DNA of 64,000 nucleotides from Phoronis australis (taxonomy: Eukaryota > Phoronida > Phoronidae): positions 511,042-575,041 of the forward strand of contig NMRA01000100.1 of NCBI GenBank assembly GCA_002633005.1, read 5' to 3'. Below are positions 20,232-33,879 of the stretch, one piece after another. The notes under the pieces were generated by a model that had not been told where the DNA came from, ran no database searches, and worked only from the letters and a program-made list of their open reading frames with translations. The translations under genes were made by a program, and so were the position numbers. The number at the start of each line of letters is the position of its first letter. Position 1 is the first letter of the stretch.

Positions 20232-23200
20232 ACTTTGAAAATAACTAGTGCCAGTAAAAGCGGGTTGCTCTTAGCCATTTGATTGTGTGTGTGTGTGAAG
20301 TAAACTGATCATACATGTATGTAAATTAAATTAAAAGTAATTTGCTTTCACTACTAGTTGTCAACACAAGAAATTTGCAATACACAATTTATTATAATCA
20401 TTTATTTCTTCTAATCAGACTTGTCAGGAAAAATGTAATTTCACACTTTGTTTATAGAAAATGGGTGTTGTTCATCGCTTTTTACTACGAAAATTTGTGT
20501 ATTTCTATACCCCATACCCCTAATACATTTTGAAAACCCCTTGATGGATGTTGGTGAAATTTATGTCATGGATGGGACAGTGTTTAACAACTTTTCAGAC
20601 ATGTAAAAACCAGTGTGTCTCCTATTGCCTATTGTTCTTATTTGCCTCTGTGTTCACAGTTCCTTGGTATTTAAGGACCTGTGTTAGTATGTTAGTGCAA
20701 TTTGTTATTCGAGATTAGCGTTAGCGTCAACACGAATGCACCAGCAACATCTAGTGCAAGCGTATTGATAGATGGGCAGATCTATCCATTGAAGTAAATG
20801 AGCGTCATCACCATCCACGCAATAGTTACGGAAACGAACCCAGAGTACAGCTAAAATACAGCCAACACTTAAAATTTATTAAAATGATCTGGACACCACA
20901 TAGTTGCAACAGGCTGAGAATTGTAAATGCAAGTTTCAGCCAGACCAGAACTGTAGTACCAGAAAGGAGGTTGCTGTGGCGGTTGCTCGCAAAGAACGAA
21001 ACACAAATTCGGAGGCAATTTCCGGGATTTTTTTATCTTTCCTAGTATGGTTTTGTTGTGTTTGTGGCCCGGTGATATCTTTGGTTCACCACCAATGGTG
21101 AAAAAACGTCTACAGTTCTCTAAGTTTGAAAGTTTATATCTCAGAAATCTGTTCATATTGCATAGAATCCGTGACGCAATGCTGCGCTCCCATCTGTTGT
21201 GGCATCTGCAGAGGAATTCAGTTAACATTAGTAATTCATGGCAAGTCTACCAATTACGCCTATACAGTTATGGCTACGGAGATCCCTGGACCCAACCTGT
21301 AGAGAGTATTGAAGGTTAGGCTGTGACAATTTGATTGTTTAGTAGGGTGTCATTTTGACGTCTTGCACCCAACAAAATGAAAATGTGAAATTTATAAATG
21401 AATGATAACAAAATTAGACCAGATTAGCGTAGCTTTGTAAATTACTAAGCTCCTAGAAAATTACTACCGGGCTACGGACATGATTAATCTTTATCGCAGG
21501 TTAAACTCCCAGAGCCACGAACACTTCCTAGCGGCACACTGCGATTAATCCAAAACCATAATTTTCATAAAAGTTTCAAGTGGATATTAACCCCCGTTGC
21601 CGTGGTTGCCCGAATGGGTTTAAATCCAAGACATACTAGATTTTTTAACATGTGCATTTCTATTCATATTTGCAGGTCCGTATTCGCGTCATAATAAATT
21701 GCCGGAGATTTCATTCGTATAGTATAGACCCAACGACCTGTACCCGACCCAAAGTAATAGGATTCAAAATTGCCCGGGATTCCAGTGTTAGCCCGTACGT
21801 GCAGGAACTTGGAATCCTGAGTGAACTTGGAATCAACTTCTATCTTGAGTTTAGGTGAGCGACTCGGGCGTTGAGAGTGTAAACTAAGAAAATCATCACC
21901 GTGCGTCGAATGGCACTGATTGGCATGAACACTATAGAGTTTGTTTGTCGTGTACAACTGTTTGTGTTCAGTTTTACGAGTTCAGACAGGTTTTATCACA
22001 TTTGGTTAGTCAAAGTGCGCAACAGCTTAAAAATACTAACTCCGTTGTTAGAAGTATACAAAGCCCTGTTTTGATGATTCCCTCTAATTTTCGTTCTGCT
22101 AATGCATCGTTGACGTCACTCTTCAAAGTTAAAGGCAGAAATCAATTAGAAACTCATACTCCCTGTGTCACAGGGTGGTCTTCTCCCACAGTTGTGTAAT
22201 TCGCTAAAAACGTCGCGCTTGGCCGTTTAGCATGACAAAAGAGTTTTCAAATTTTATTTTCGAACTTTTGAGGGTTGTGGAGGGTTACAGAGCATTATTT
22301 CGTTTCTGAGAACTGGATGGGAAGTAGTTTTTAATTTTCTATTAATACGCCCAAACCGGGTTTGGTATACTTTAAACGTGTCATTCAGTGACTATTAATT
22401 TTTTATTGGTATGTTGCGGGTCTAAATATTGAAGACTAGTTACAGAACACAACTCTCCAAGATTCTGTTGAAAGATTTGAAATGATATCGTAGAGATGAT
22501 TACATCTTTTTCGACCTACAATATTTTTCGATATTTTTGCGTGCTCTCCGTTAAAGACTCGCATAACAATACACCATTGTAGTGTAAAGATTTTATGATA
22601 CACATCACAGGTTCAGTGAAATAATACTGTCCAGTGCACTTGTTTTTGCAAAACCTATTTTACAAACCCATGCTCGGCATTCCTTATTAAAAACCAACCA
22701 TGTTCTTTTGACTGAAGTTACATACGAATATGTGTTTTGTAGGTTGCCATCAAGTCTCAACAACAAAGAAATTGCCTTTACGATGTTTTGTACTCTGCCG
22801 ATGAATGCATGCTTCACAATTATTTGTAAAAAAAAAACAATCAGAACCGTTCACAGTAGTTTCAGAGAGAATGCTTTCTTCCCAATATATTTTTTTAAGG
22901 CGAACTATAATAATTCCACCTTTAATTAGCTTAAACTTGGATTCAATGGGTGTAAAACAATTCAATTCGAATTCATTCAGAGGAGTTTTTAAAGCAACTA
23001 AAATGCATTTACACTGTACTAATCAGGACGTCCAGCGACACATATGACCATTTTTTGCAGGGTATGGGATTCCGATTGAGAGCTTGTACTAAGCATATGA
23101 AGTGTTGCAATGAAATTTAAATTTTTCATTATTACATTTATGTACAAATATCGAAAATACGCCCACAGGAGTGCTTTTGGATTTTTACGGTAATATGCCC

Positions 23201-23860
23201 ATGGATGTTCTTTTGGGTGGGCCTATTTTCGAAAATTCACGGTATGTCTATGCATGAAAATTAAAGTGTTTACTGCTATAACCATAGACATACGGTAAAT
23301 GTCTCCCTGTCGATCGGCTTTGTACAGTAAAGACAAAAAGATTTCATTCTAACAGTGGTCACCAGGCGTCTCTGCCTCAGCAGCCGTCTGCTGTCACTTG
23401 CAGACGACTCTCAAGCGGAAGGCTATCTGTAAGCCTGTGGCACGTCGTCACGATCTTCTCTTCACATCTCAGTGACAACGACAGGTAAATGTTTTATATT
23501 TAGGCAGGGGTCGGATGTGACGGTTCCGGATTAGGGAACCAGTTTCTTCTGCTGAATAATGGTCGTTATGCAGTGGAAGTTACTGATTCTCTTTAAGTTT
23601 CACTACACTACAGCTTGAGATCGGGTTTACGAGTTCGTACGCCATCGTTTTACTTTTTTCGTTCTCAAAATCATGAATCGCTTTATTCGACGAGTGCTTA
23701 ATGTTCTGGGTTATTTACTGCAGTCATCAGCCAAGAACTGAATTTTTGCATTGTGTTTAACCGTTTAGCACTGTTTAGGCATACCAAGGGCAAGGCTGAA
23801 TCCTTGTTTGAGACTAGCGGCTAAATCGCACAATTGCCTCTTCACGGAGGCTCTTGAACA
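20232..23860. other. Intergenic sequence, no recognised gene
   Basis: Several open frames exist, the longest being 119 codons on the minus strand at 20869-21228, but none shows a domain, signal peptide or splice-supported structure. A comparatively GC-rich stretch at 23340-23484 ends in a good donor (gacag followed by gtaaat) and could be a non-coding first exon of an unseen plus-strand gene. This is only a possibility. Confidence 0.4.
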
Positions 23861-23872
23861 AAAAATTTGGAT

Positions 23873-24260
23873 GCTTTAGTCTCGCACCAGCGGTCCGTGT
23901 TCGATACGCTGGCATGTGGATTTTTCTACACTGATGGACCAACAACCATGGCAGAAACCACGAGCCGTAGGGGCACTCACAAAAACTCAAAAGATAAAGA
24001 TGGAAAGGCCGGGAGTTACCCCCCTCAACTCCACCCTCCCACTACTCTGCACGAGACTAGTGTTGTGAAAGTGTGGATCCGTGTACGATGTAACGTCGTG
24101 TGGAGCCTCTCTAAATCACTTGCCATTAGCTGAATGGTTTGGATGCTCAACTCGTGCCCACGGCAACGATCCAAATATTCCATCTACCCAGCGTCTGCAG
24201 CATATGGATTTTCTACATTGGCCGCCCAACAGTAGTAGTACCCACGAGGCGTAAATTTTG
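23873..24260 (+). repeat. Two tandem SINE-like fragments with tRNA-like boxes
   Basis: Copy 1 (about 23873-23985) contains 'ggatgctttagtctcgcac', a B-box-like 'gtgttcgatacgc', 'tgtggatttttctacac' and 'ccacgag'. Copy 2 (about 24133-24255) has the same order of blocks, 'ggatgctcaactcgtgc', 'tatggattttctacattgg' and 'cccacgagg'. They are diverged and are probably tRNA-derived SINE pieces. Confidence 0.4.
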
Positions 24261-25936
24261 ACAGGGCATTAAATTTCAGAAGTCAAACTTATCAAGTATC
24301 ACCAGTTTTAGCCCACAATAGTTTAAGTTATTTTAACCAGTATTCTACTGTCCTAAAGTCAACACTAATGCCGCGGTAATTGCTCCACACAAAACGAGCT
24401 AGGTCAGTAGTGGAAGGATTCTCTAGATCTACTATGATCTTGGTACAAATCTGTTACACAAAGTACACATGCCAAGTTTCTAATGGCATTTTGGTTTCGT
24501 TTACTACATTCACAATTCCTCGGTTAAGTACCACAGCTATATTTAACCGATTTTGCTACCCAGGCTCAGAGATATTCCTGACCCGGGGGTTTGAACCTGT
24601 GCTCTTTGGGCGCACCTGATGATAAAAAGTGTGCTTTATTTCAAAAAGTTCTGCAAAGCAGACTTAGTGTAATTAAAATGGTAACTGAAACAGAAACCTA
24701 AAGGGCAAACAAAATTAGAAAGTTGACTAAAATCTTGCATTTTTGAAAGAGTGTTGTGTTTTAAAAGATGCACCTGGGGGCATACTGCTGCAATGTACTT
24801 GCTCCTATTTATTTTTTATGTGCTAATGGCGCAAAGTCACAGTCCAGGATTATCCCTGCAGTCTGAAAAATGTGCAACGTGCACACAAGCTTACGTCATC
24901 AGTTCATACAATTGCATGCTGAGTTGTGTACAGGTCACTGGCTGGACCACTGTATTAATATTTGATTCATGAAGACGCCTCAGTTGGTATTTGTGGAAAC
25001 ATAATCAAATTAGCCAGGTAAGTTAGGCTGAATCAAAACTGTTCTAAAGAACCATAGTATGTGATTAAACAAGTACAGAAGGGACATCAGAAGCTTTCAA
25101 AAACCACTTATTATCCTGGTCAACAAACATTTGCTTCAAGAATGTGTCAAACTCGATGTCGGGATGTGGCATCTCAGTGTATTTATGCAACAAAAGTGTT
25201 TGTAAAGGTCTTATGATACTACTAAGTCATTGAAAGACTGATTAAAACGTAACCCATATTTAATGCTCATCTGGCAAAAGTCTACTAAAATCAGATGCTA
25301 ACCTCTTTTTGAGAGCCTGGAGTGATTTCAATGAATCCCAGCAGTATAAAAAGAATTGATGGTGGCATTGCTATCTGAGATCCTTGTAGAAGATGAAGTT
25401 AAATTGATTCTAACTAGGGTCGCTGGATTTATCGACTTTAAAAATCATGTCAGTATTTACAATGTGCTGAGTATAATCAACCCATAGTTTATGCTGGGTG
25501 ATTCTCCTAAAGAATTAGCCCCAGACTTTTGCTGAATATTAATAATAATCTTTTTCTATTTGAGCTAATGGGACCCAAAACTTTGCATAAACCTGCACAA
25601 TTCTGTTGTGAACAGACTTTGTATCACATGCTGTGCAAAGATTGCTCCAAAGCTGCTTATATCAGGATTTTTTCGGCAGTGTGTCAATTTCGTGCGCGGC
25701 AGATGTATTCCATAGAGCATTGTGTTTTTTAATTTGGAAAGGCGCATCAAGTTGTGCTTAGATCAGGATGCATTTCCAGCACCTACTGAAAAAGTGCTTG
25801 AATGCATATTTGTAACTAGACTTTGTCTCAGTTAGACTAACTGGTATCTTGTCAGCTCAACTAAGCTATGTAGACATTATTTGATGCTCCCTCTTGCTTC
25901 ATTGAACAAACAATGAACCTGTCGAAAACGCAAGCT
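24261..25936. other. Intergenic sequence, nothing identified
   Basis: AT-rich, with no recognised exon, RNA gene or repeat-family member. Short open frames lack any protein signature. Confidence 0.5.
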
Positions 25937-25940
25937 TTAA

Positions 25941-26273
25941 AGGAGAATGCCACCCGATTTAATTAGTCTTTTTTGCCATCTTAATCGGTCTACATCCACA
26001 TCGCCTCGCATACAGTCGACCTTACCTTGCAAAGAGGTGTCGCGTTAACCTGTGAGGAAGGTGAGAAATGACGCTAGAGATAAGCTGACACCATTAACCC
26101 GTGTTGTGAACTGCTGAACAGACTGGGTGTGAAACCGATGACGTCATTGGATAATTTCAACACCTCTGTCTGCCGTCAGGTGTCAGGTAACGCAACCGTA
26201 TGTGTCGTTATGGAGTAGAACTACTAGATCTAAATTGATACAAATTAGGTTGTTTTTTGGGTGGCATGCTCCT
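25941..26273. mobile_element. Kolobok-like MITE, internal-deletion derivative
   Basis: It has TTAA flanks (25937-25940 and 26274-26277) and the same AGGAG(A/C)ATGCCACCC inverted ends as the 1.7-kb element at 15998. The left about 130 bp and right about 200 bp match that element closely and the THAP region is missing, so this is a 333-bp deletion product. Confidence 0.85.
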
Positions 26274-26277
26274 TTAA

Positions 26278-29200
26278 AGGAATTCAAAGTCATCATGAGC
26301 TCAGTACATAAAATTGACAGTCTACAAAGTTTGAAGTTTCTGCCTCTGTTGGGAAAAAAACAGCAAAAGTTTGGGGCCTGTTTTGGGAGAATCATTATGT
26401 CTAAAAAAATATTCCAGTCCATTTTTAATACTTTTATTCTAAATTGACATCCCAAGTTGAATAAAATGGAGAAAATATGATCCAAAAGTATAACAGAAAA
26501 TAAAAATGATACTCATCTCCATCAGCAACATGTCCCCATCCCTCCTCAGTTACATTATTGAAGGTCACCACTGACCAATTCCAACATGTTCAATAATTAT
26601 TGCAATATACAGATTTCGAAGGCCCCTTGATGTACTCTGCAAAGGGGTTTGACTATGTTTAGTTATATAATTTATACCAAAAGGAATTCTAATCAGTAGG
26701 TGTGCTGACCCTGCAGGTTACACTTGAGTCTGATGCCATTAGGTATAATGGAATATTATTTTATTCTCTGTTTGTTTTGAGGCAAGGACAGTATAAATGC
26801 TTTTACAGGACACATGGGTAAAGACTACAAATGGAGATTTCAAATCTATGGTCAGACACTCCACCACAAACATGTTTCATATTCAAGTTTGACATTTGCC
26901 ATTTGGTACACTGAAATTAGTGCTGTGTGAGTGTGTGTGACAGTATTGAAAATTGCAGCAAACAGCCAATTCTGTAGACCTGTGATTGACAATCAAAATT
27001 CATGCATATTATTTTTCTCCAGCTTAATGTACCAAGGTCAGATTGACTCTTGGGAGAAAGTTGTGCTCTGTGACCCCATTTTACATCATTGATTGTGTTC
27101 AGTTTAGTTAGGGTAGACTTAGTGTAAACATATCCTTCTAGAGCTGTTTTTTGTCTTGGCATTTCAAATCATTGACTGTCTTACTGTCATGAAGCTATAT
27201 GTTGTAATGATTGCATATATTTCACAATATGGATATTTCACAATGTGGATACTTGCATGTTATCGCTATGGTAACACTCACATATACACTTATGTTCAGG
27301 CCCTACCTAATGTTGAATTTGGTGCAATTGACTGTATATGAAACACTCAAATGTAATGTAAGCCATACTTGACTTAGTCCATTACCAAATGGTAGATGTT
27401 ATGTATCGCATTAAATGTTAACTGTAAATGAAAATGGACAAAAAAGCACAGGAAAAGGACCAGCTTAGATTTGGACATAAATAAAAAGGGGACAGATGTC
27501 TAAACCTGTTAGTCAGGCATTATGCTTAATGTGAAAAACTTGACTGAATATTTTTTGCATTATTTTGAATAGTGAGGTGAATCTCATGAGCTTACAAGTA
27601 ACGTGTTATACGATTGTAGAGTGAGCAGGTTTTGACAATTGATATAATTTACCATAAATTTTTACGAAAAGTATGTGGCTCACCAAACACTATCATAGGT
27701 TACTGGCATTACAGAAAGTAAGAAGTAATCTTGAACATATTTTTGCCATTTTACACTTGAGGATATTTAAAGCAATTTACAGATTTAAATCTAATAAAAT
27801 GGCTTCAAGCAGTTCTGTTTCTTCTTATAGTTACTCGACAAATGAAATTGACAAATGGGCATTTCGCCGGCCCTTACGTTGTTGTAAATTCTATTCCCGG
27901 TTTGATGGAACAGCTTCTTAATATGCAAACAAATGTCTCTTGAATCAAAAGATGCTTGTGAAGGTGTTTTCTATTTTTGTGTGTCACGTCATAATGCAAA
28001 ACTTGTGAACCCTGTAACAACTGATTTCTCGACCTTGACACATACATTCAAGTTAATTACTGTCAACATATTTGCTATGCCATAGTACTTGGTACTATTG
28101 AATAACATGAATTTTGCTGAGCTTATTAAAAATGTTTAGTAAAATATCATCAACTTCAGGCATTGTAACTGCCCTGGTGGATAACAGAATCATTTTTAAC
28201 AGACTTCTGACATTGTTTCTGAATGCCCACAATATCACTCGATAATACTTGATGTTAGTTATTGGCATTGATGTTAAAACCCATGAAACATTTATTTGAT
28301 ACTTTACACTTATTTTTATGAAAAATGAACTTGTCTGCCTAAATTGGTGAAACTTTGTCATAATCCACAAAGTGTTCTGGCACTTATAACCGCTCTTTCC
28401 CAAGCTCTGAACATTCAGGACTTCTTTTTAATGTAGCTTCCTTGGGGTGACAAAAGTACATAAATTGAAGTTCAAGGACCCAGGTTCGGGGTTCAGTGAT
28501 CTTAAACTCAGTGACATAAAATCTGTAATTTCACTATTAAACAGGACAGATCCACTTACTCAGAGAATAATTGTCAATAAATCCTTTGGAAAATCTTTCT
28601 AGGTCAGGTAGTGTATGTTTATTTGAGCACAGATACCCATGGATCCTTCAGGACTCTTTAATGAATAACATCAACTGTGACCCCAATTTCTAGTGGCCAA
28701 TGTTCTTATTTTGCCAATAAAGCCATGGGGTTCCTCCAATAGAGAAACTATGTAAGTTGTCTCAGATGGGCTTACAAGAAAACTTGGCTTATTAAAATTA
28801 TTGTGGAGATAATCTGGCCATGGCTCATGCTACATGAAGTTGTATATGTTTAGGTTATCTCCAACCTTATTTAGTGGCCTCAATTCTAACTTGTATATCA
28901 AAAAACTTGGCTTTGTCAACTAGTAAAAGTATATATTTTCTGAAAGAACAAAGACCAGGGAATATAAATATACTTTTTGTAGTTATGTTCCATTATTATT
29001 TTTACGTCAAAATTTCATTTTCAAGAAAGGTACATTCATAGCAAAATAACTCATCGGTTGATTTTAATGAAACCTTTTTTAAATGAAAACTTCACCAGTT
29101 ACCTCAAAAACGCTGTAAGGAATTTTCGATTAGTCTTCGTTTGGTTTCTATGACAAATCAACTTGTAAAACGTAAGGTATTTTTGTAAGAAATTGAAGTT

Positions 29201-29697
29201 GTATTCGTTTTTGTCACATTACACACAAACTAGGCCTTTATATCAAAAATCCTAACAGCATTTTTGAGATAAATGACTAAATATTAAGTTTGGAAAGTTT
29301 CAGCTAAATCCACTCAGCTGTTTTAAAATTTGTGAACTTAAATGCTCCTAAGTTCAAATAAAGTCGATTTGCAGAAGCCGAGAAAAAACCAATTAAACTG
29401 GGACGAGTGAAAATATCAAAGTCTTTGGTAAATTATTCGGTTAAAACTTGTTTTCGGTACACATAGCTTATACAATCCTTAACTATGTTAGCTATTTCAA
29501 CGTTCACTCGCAATCGGGCAAATCACAATCAAGGTCCATATTCGGTGGCCACTTTTGGTGAAAAATGAAGGTTGTCATATAACTGTAAAAGCGGGATTGT
29601 TTTAAAGTACCATCATTCCAGGTTTGTAATCTAAAATATTTTTGCACAAGAACCACCAAATGAAATTTTATGGCCTAATGCATCGCAGTTGTATACA
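26278..29697. other. Intergenic sequence, nothing identified
   Basis: AT-rich. No exon with paired splice signals and protein character was recognised. Confidence 0.5.
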
Positions 29698-29698
29698 A

Positions 29699-30950
29699 GG
29701 GTACGTACACTACAACTTGTGGTCAGAACACACTTCTATCATGCAAAAATTCATAAGGTAACTGTTAATTTAATACGTTCTTGATCAAATTGAAGAAGTA
29801 TCACATACTAAAGTAAGAAAAGTTTTTACCATGCTGATCAAGTTGTTCTAGATGATGATATATTTGCATATCTTAACACAGTATAATGAGGACTTCTTCT
29901 CTTGCAATATGATTCTTACAAAAGGAAAATGACAAGTAACTACTTTTTTCAAAAACATTATTAGTGCTATTTGCCAAAGTTTTCAACTCATTCACCAGTT
30001 GGTCAAAAGAATTAAAGCAATGCTAGGCCTAGTGTTCAACTTGTAAACAGTAAAAAAATGGTACTGGTTGGGGGGTACGTACACTCTGCACAGTCAATCA
30101 ACGTCAAATTTTGACTAAGTTACATTTTATGGGATAATCTCGAGTTTTGTGCTGCGTCTACTAGTTGTTTTGTTGCAAGTTGTCTTAAGTGATAGAGATT
30201 CCCTGCCTCTGCAACTTCAGATGTCAAATGAGGTGTCTTCTAGGATGTTACTAGTCACGTCCTGTGTGGCATTTTATTGCCCACATTATAATGTCCATTG
30301 TTTTTTTGTCAGACTGGATGCATTCTGGAAATATCAATATTATTCACAAGAACAGTAGTACCATATGTAAAAGTACTTGTGGGCAATACTTTATGGCAAA
30401 GAGGTTGGAGGTACATACACTATACAGGGGTATGTACACTACATTCCAATGACTTGACAGGTTTACGAAAAATACTAAGAATCTACCGAGAGTTAGTTCA
30501 TTACCATATCTATTCAAAGAGATTAAATAAAAAGTACAGCATAAATGTGTATATTTGTCTGTCATTCTTTGAAAATAGGCACATGTTAAAATGTAGGGGC
30601 ACGTACACTACACTAAATGCTAATATTTCACTCAAAACAAATATATTTGCAATAAACAACCTTTTAACCTAACATTTTAAGGAAGGAAACTGTCTATGAC
30701 CAGTGTTGCTCACTTACCAAGTAATATTTTATTTAATTTCATGGTATTTGTAAACATGGGGGTACGTACACTACAAAAGGGGGTACGTACACTACATCAC
30801 TGTTTCTGTATCACATGATAACACAATGTCGTATGGCCATTTATTTTTCTTTGGTGATACTAAGCACCATGTTGTTATTTAACAGGCAATAATTTCATTT
30901 GCAATGACCATTTGTATTACTGAATTTCACATGGGGTATGTACGCTACAT
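29699..30950 (+). repeat. Dispersed series of an 18-bp motif, GGGGGTACGTACACTACA
   Basis: Eight direct copies or near-copies start near 29699, 30071, 30407, 30427, 30594, 30758, 30779 and 30933. All are in the same orientation with irregular spacing (about 20 to 370 bp). The core GTACGTAC is self-complementary. The sequence between copies is unrelated, so this is not an ordinary tandem array. Confidence 0.75.
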
Positions 30951-31478
30951 TTTGTTAGCCTTTTTGGCCCATTTTCAACATAGCAGAACCCAGTCAATAT
31001 CCAAACTTTTGGTTTGTTTAGATATTGAATAATTTGCTGTGATGCCTAGTTGCTAACATTTTCTGGAGTTATTTTTATTGCAGAGTGTGAACTTTAGGAG
31101 GTGAAGGTTAGAAACAGAATTTACAAATTTCGTAACGAGTGCCTGTTTTATGATGAACCCTACCATTTCTCAATGTTTAAGCACAACTTTATCTAAGTGA
31201 TTTTGAAAGTGACTCAAGTTATTCCTAGTCATATAAAAGCAATTGCTTACATAATAAAATAAATTTCTTTTCTGCTGTTGGCAGTTGAAAATTGTAATTT
31301 TTAAAATGGCCACTCGTAACGCTAAAAATGCATGAAATTTATAGACAAAAACATGCATAAATTTCTCAAACATTGTCCGATTTTTTTTTAATTTGCGCAA
31401 CTAAATAACTCTTTGCATATGAGATTCAGCTGGCATTTGGTAAGTGACCAAAAAATTTATTTTAGACCGTAATACAGT

Positions 31479-33879
31479 CAACTCTCGAATATGGACCTTG
31501 ATTGAGATTTAGCCAAATACCAACTGATTTTGCAGTGAGTCAACTAGTTAATTATCATTAAAACCTCAAACAGAGGTATCTATCGCTCCCAGCCAACTTT
31601 TACTGTTGTAAATTACGACCTACTTTTTGAGTAGATCACAGTTCGTTGTTATACACATAGCCTGTACACATCACATGCTGGGAGACTGTTACGAAACCAA
31701 GAAAGAAATGGATAACAAAATTTAAATTGGTGGTTAAAGTAGTCGTTAGCATGAGATCGAAACATTGAAATGTCAATTTATTAATTGAATGAAGGAATTA
31801 GGGTAAGGATTTACATCTTTTCACAACTTGCTGTGTTCATGACCACTGAGGCCTGAGGGGACGTGACTAGTAGCATTTGTTTTCAACGCCAACGGTCGCA
31901 TGCATGCAGACGCACAACTCCCTAGGATCAAAACTACCGTAAACGTTCGGGTTAACGCCCTGGGCGGTTAAATTGGCAAACCCAAAAAATCGGGGGTGGG
32001 CGGTTAACCAGACATGGGTGCTTAAACGTGAAACTTCAAAAAATCCAGGGTGGGCGGTTAACCGAACATGGGCGCTTATTACGACAGGCAAGCGCCCTGG
32101 GCGCTTAATTTTACCTGGTGATCTAAGTACCCACACCACACACGTAGTCGTAGGCCTACTCGGAACGTGTAGCACTTTTCAAAGAGTGTTATCGTCACGT
32201 CGCCACATGACGGGAAAAATGTCGTAACAGCGGATGATCCTAACAAAGGTTATCATGCCCTCAGATTAGTTATTCACTATTAAACTTGTTTACAGAATTC
32301 CTGAGTAATAGCCCTGTGCTGTCCTGCGGTCTTGTTATTTAGCCCTGTAGTGTAGAGCGCAGACGACCAGTGACCACGCAGCCTCTACTTGGATTGCAAC
32401 TATTTCATCTTGCTAAAGTGCGCGCGTGCAAGCTTCACGTGTTGCAGAGGTCACAGCAGACATCAGATTTATTGTTACAGTCTCGTACTAGCTGCCAAGT
32501 TCATAGTCAGAGAGCAGTTTTAAAATTGGTTGTAATAAAAGTTTGAAAACCTTACATCAGATGTTTTTTGTGTTTGGGAGGTTTATAGTCAACACTCTGT
32601 GACTCAATGACATTTTCAGCGTATGGTACTGTGGCTTGCTGTTTTATCTCGACTGCCCGGCATTGCTCACTTGCCGTTGCGCCAAACATCATCGGCAAAG
32701 AACTTGGCCCAAGACAAGAATCGGGGTTAAGCGGCCGTGTGCCACTCGTCAATCAAGAATAAAATTTCGAGCCACGGCATAAATATGTGATAAAACGCTA
32801 CAAAACAGCGATGTTTCAATTCATAAACGATCACCTTACCAAACTTTGTGGTGGAAAAACATATATTTTTCATGCAAGATGTCCAGATTATCGTATTTAT
32901 ATTACTTGCAATATCGCACTGCGGCACTGTTTGGTCCCGTTGTTAGCGCGCACTGATGTCTCAGTCGGCTGACAATCGTGACTTGGAAATGCCGTCAAGT
33001 AATATAACGGCCTCTTTCAATATGCATCTCGTTTTTTATGGCCAAAGGTAGCGGCGGGATTCAGCACACGCGCCTGCCTACGTGCGAGTCACCTGTGAAT
33101 CACATGTTGGTGTCAAGGTAACATGCACTCCAAAGTGTGGGAACTTGCGCACGTGCACCACTACAAAGTCACACATCAAAAGAGAATAGCGACAGTCCTA
33201 AGTAACAGAAACGGGCGTGACTATATACTTTTAACCATTGTCTCATTTCTCTGGCCTGATTTTTTCGAATATATGTTTTATCAAGTGCACTGCAGATGAA
33301 AACTCAGCGCGGCAGGCAAAGTCGCTGAAAGCGGAGGTTTTGACGCCAGCGGCATTCTTAAACTTTGCAAACATGGGAAGAAAATAAAGTGACAAAAATG
33401 TTCAAGTATTATATTTTGAAGTGAGTCCATGACCCAAGACAATAACTCGTTACTTGTATAATTGCAATTCACATTGCTAAACCACCGTCTCGGAGGCCCG
33501 GCGTTGTTGCGCTCATTGTGATCATCGATCTGTTTCTATAAGTCGGGGAATCTCGCCTTTCCTTAGCATTGGGCGCTAAATCTTCATTCTTTAAAAGTCG
33601 GGGATGGGCGCTTAACCGAGAGGTAGGCGCTTAACTGGAAATCTTCAAAAATCGCAGGGGGGTGGGGGGGGGCGCTTAACCGAGCAGTGGGCGGTTAAAT
33701 CGAAAATCCACCTAAAGTAGGGGGTGGGCGGTTAATTGAGGATGGGCGTTAACCCGAACGTTTACGGTATGTTTTGTCTTCGTTTCCCTGGCAGCATTTT
33801 ATCATAAGTACACCTCGTTGGCTCAATGTTATGGCGACTTTGTGAATGAAAGGACTGACGTTATACGAAGGTGGACTGT
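31479..33879. mobile_element. Possible pogo/Tigger-like element interrupted by another transposon
   Basis: The left end 'CAGTCAACTCTCGAATATGG' after TA matches in inverse the right end 'CAGTCCACCTTCGTATAACG' before TA, at 15 of 22 positions when one base outside is included. TA flanks and CAGT-type ends fit the Tc1/mariner-pogo group. Most of its span is occupied by the element at 31935-33769. Confidence 0.4.
31935..33769. mobile_element. 1.8-kb DNA transposon with perfect 26-bp inverted ends
   Basis: 31935-31960 and 33744-33769 are exact inverted copies, starting TACCGTAAACGTTCGGGTTA, so TA may be the target duplication. Just inside each end lies a cluster of 30-40-bp units carrying GGGCG(G/C)TTAACC-type motifs (31961-32115 and 33568-33745). 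The interior (about 32150-33550) shows no intact transposase frame. The superfamily is not determined. Confidence 0.85.

Noticed and set aside
20869-21228. 119-codon minus-strand frame
   Set aside because: No signal peptide, domain, splice context or compositional support. Likely chance or old transposon.
24580-24615. tRNA B-box-like 'gggtttgaacctg'
   Set aside because: No A box or cloverleaf pairing is visible at the required distance.
29699-30950. CRISPR-like series of short repeats
   Set aside because: Spacing is irregular, repeats are only about 18 bp, there are no cas genes, and the genome is eukaryotic.
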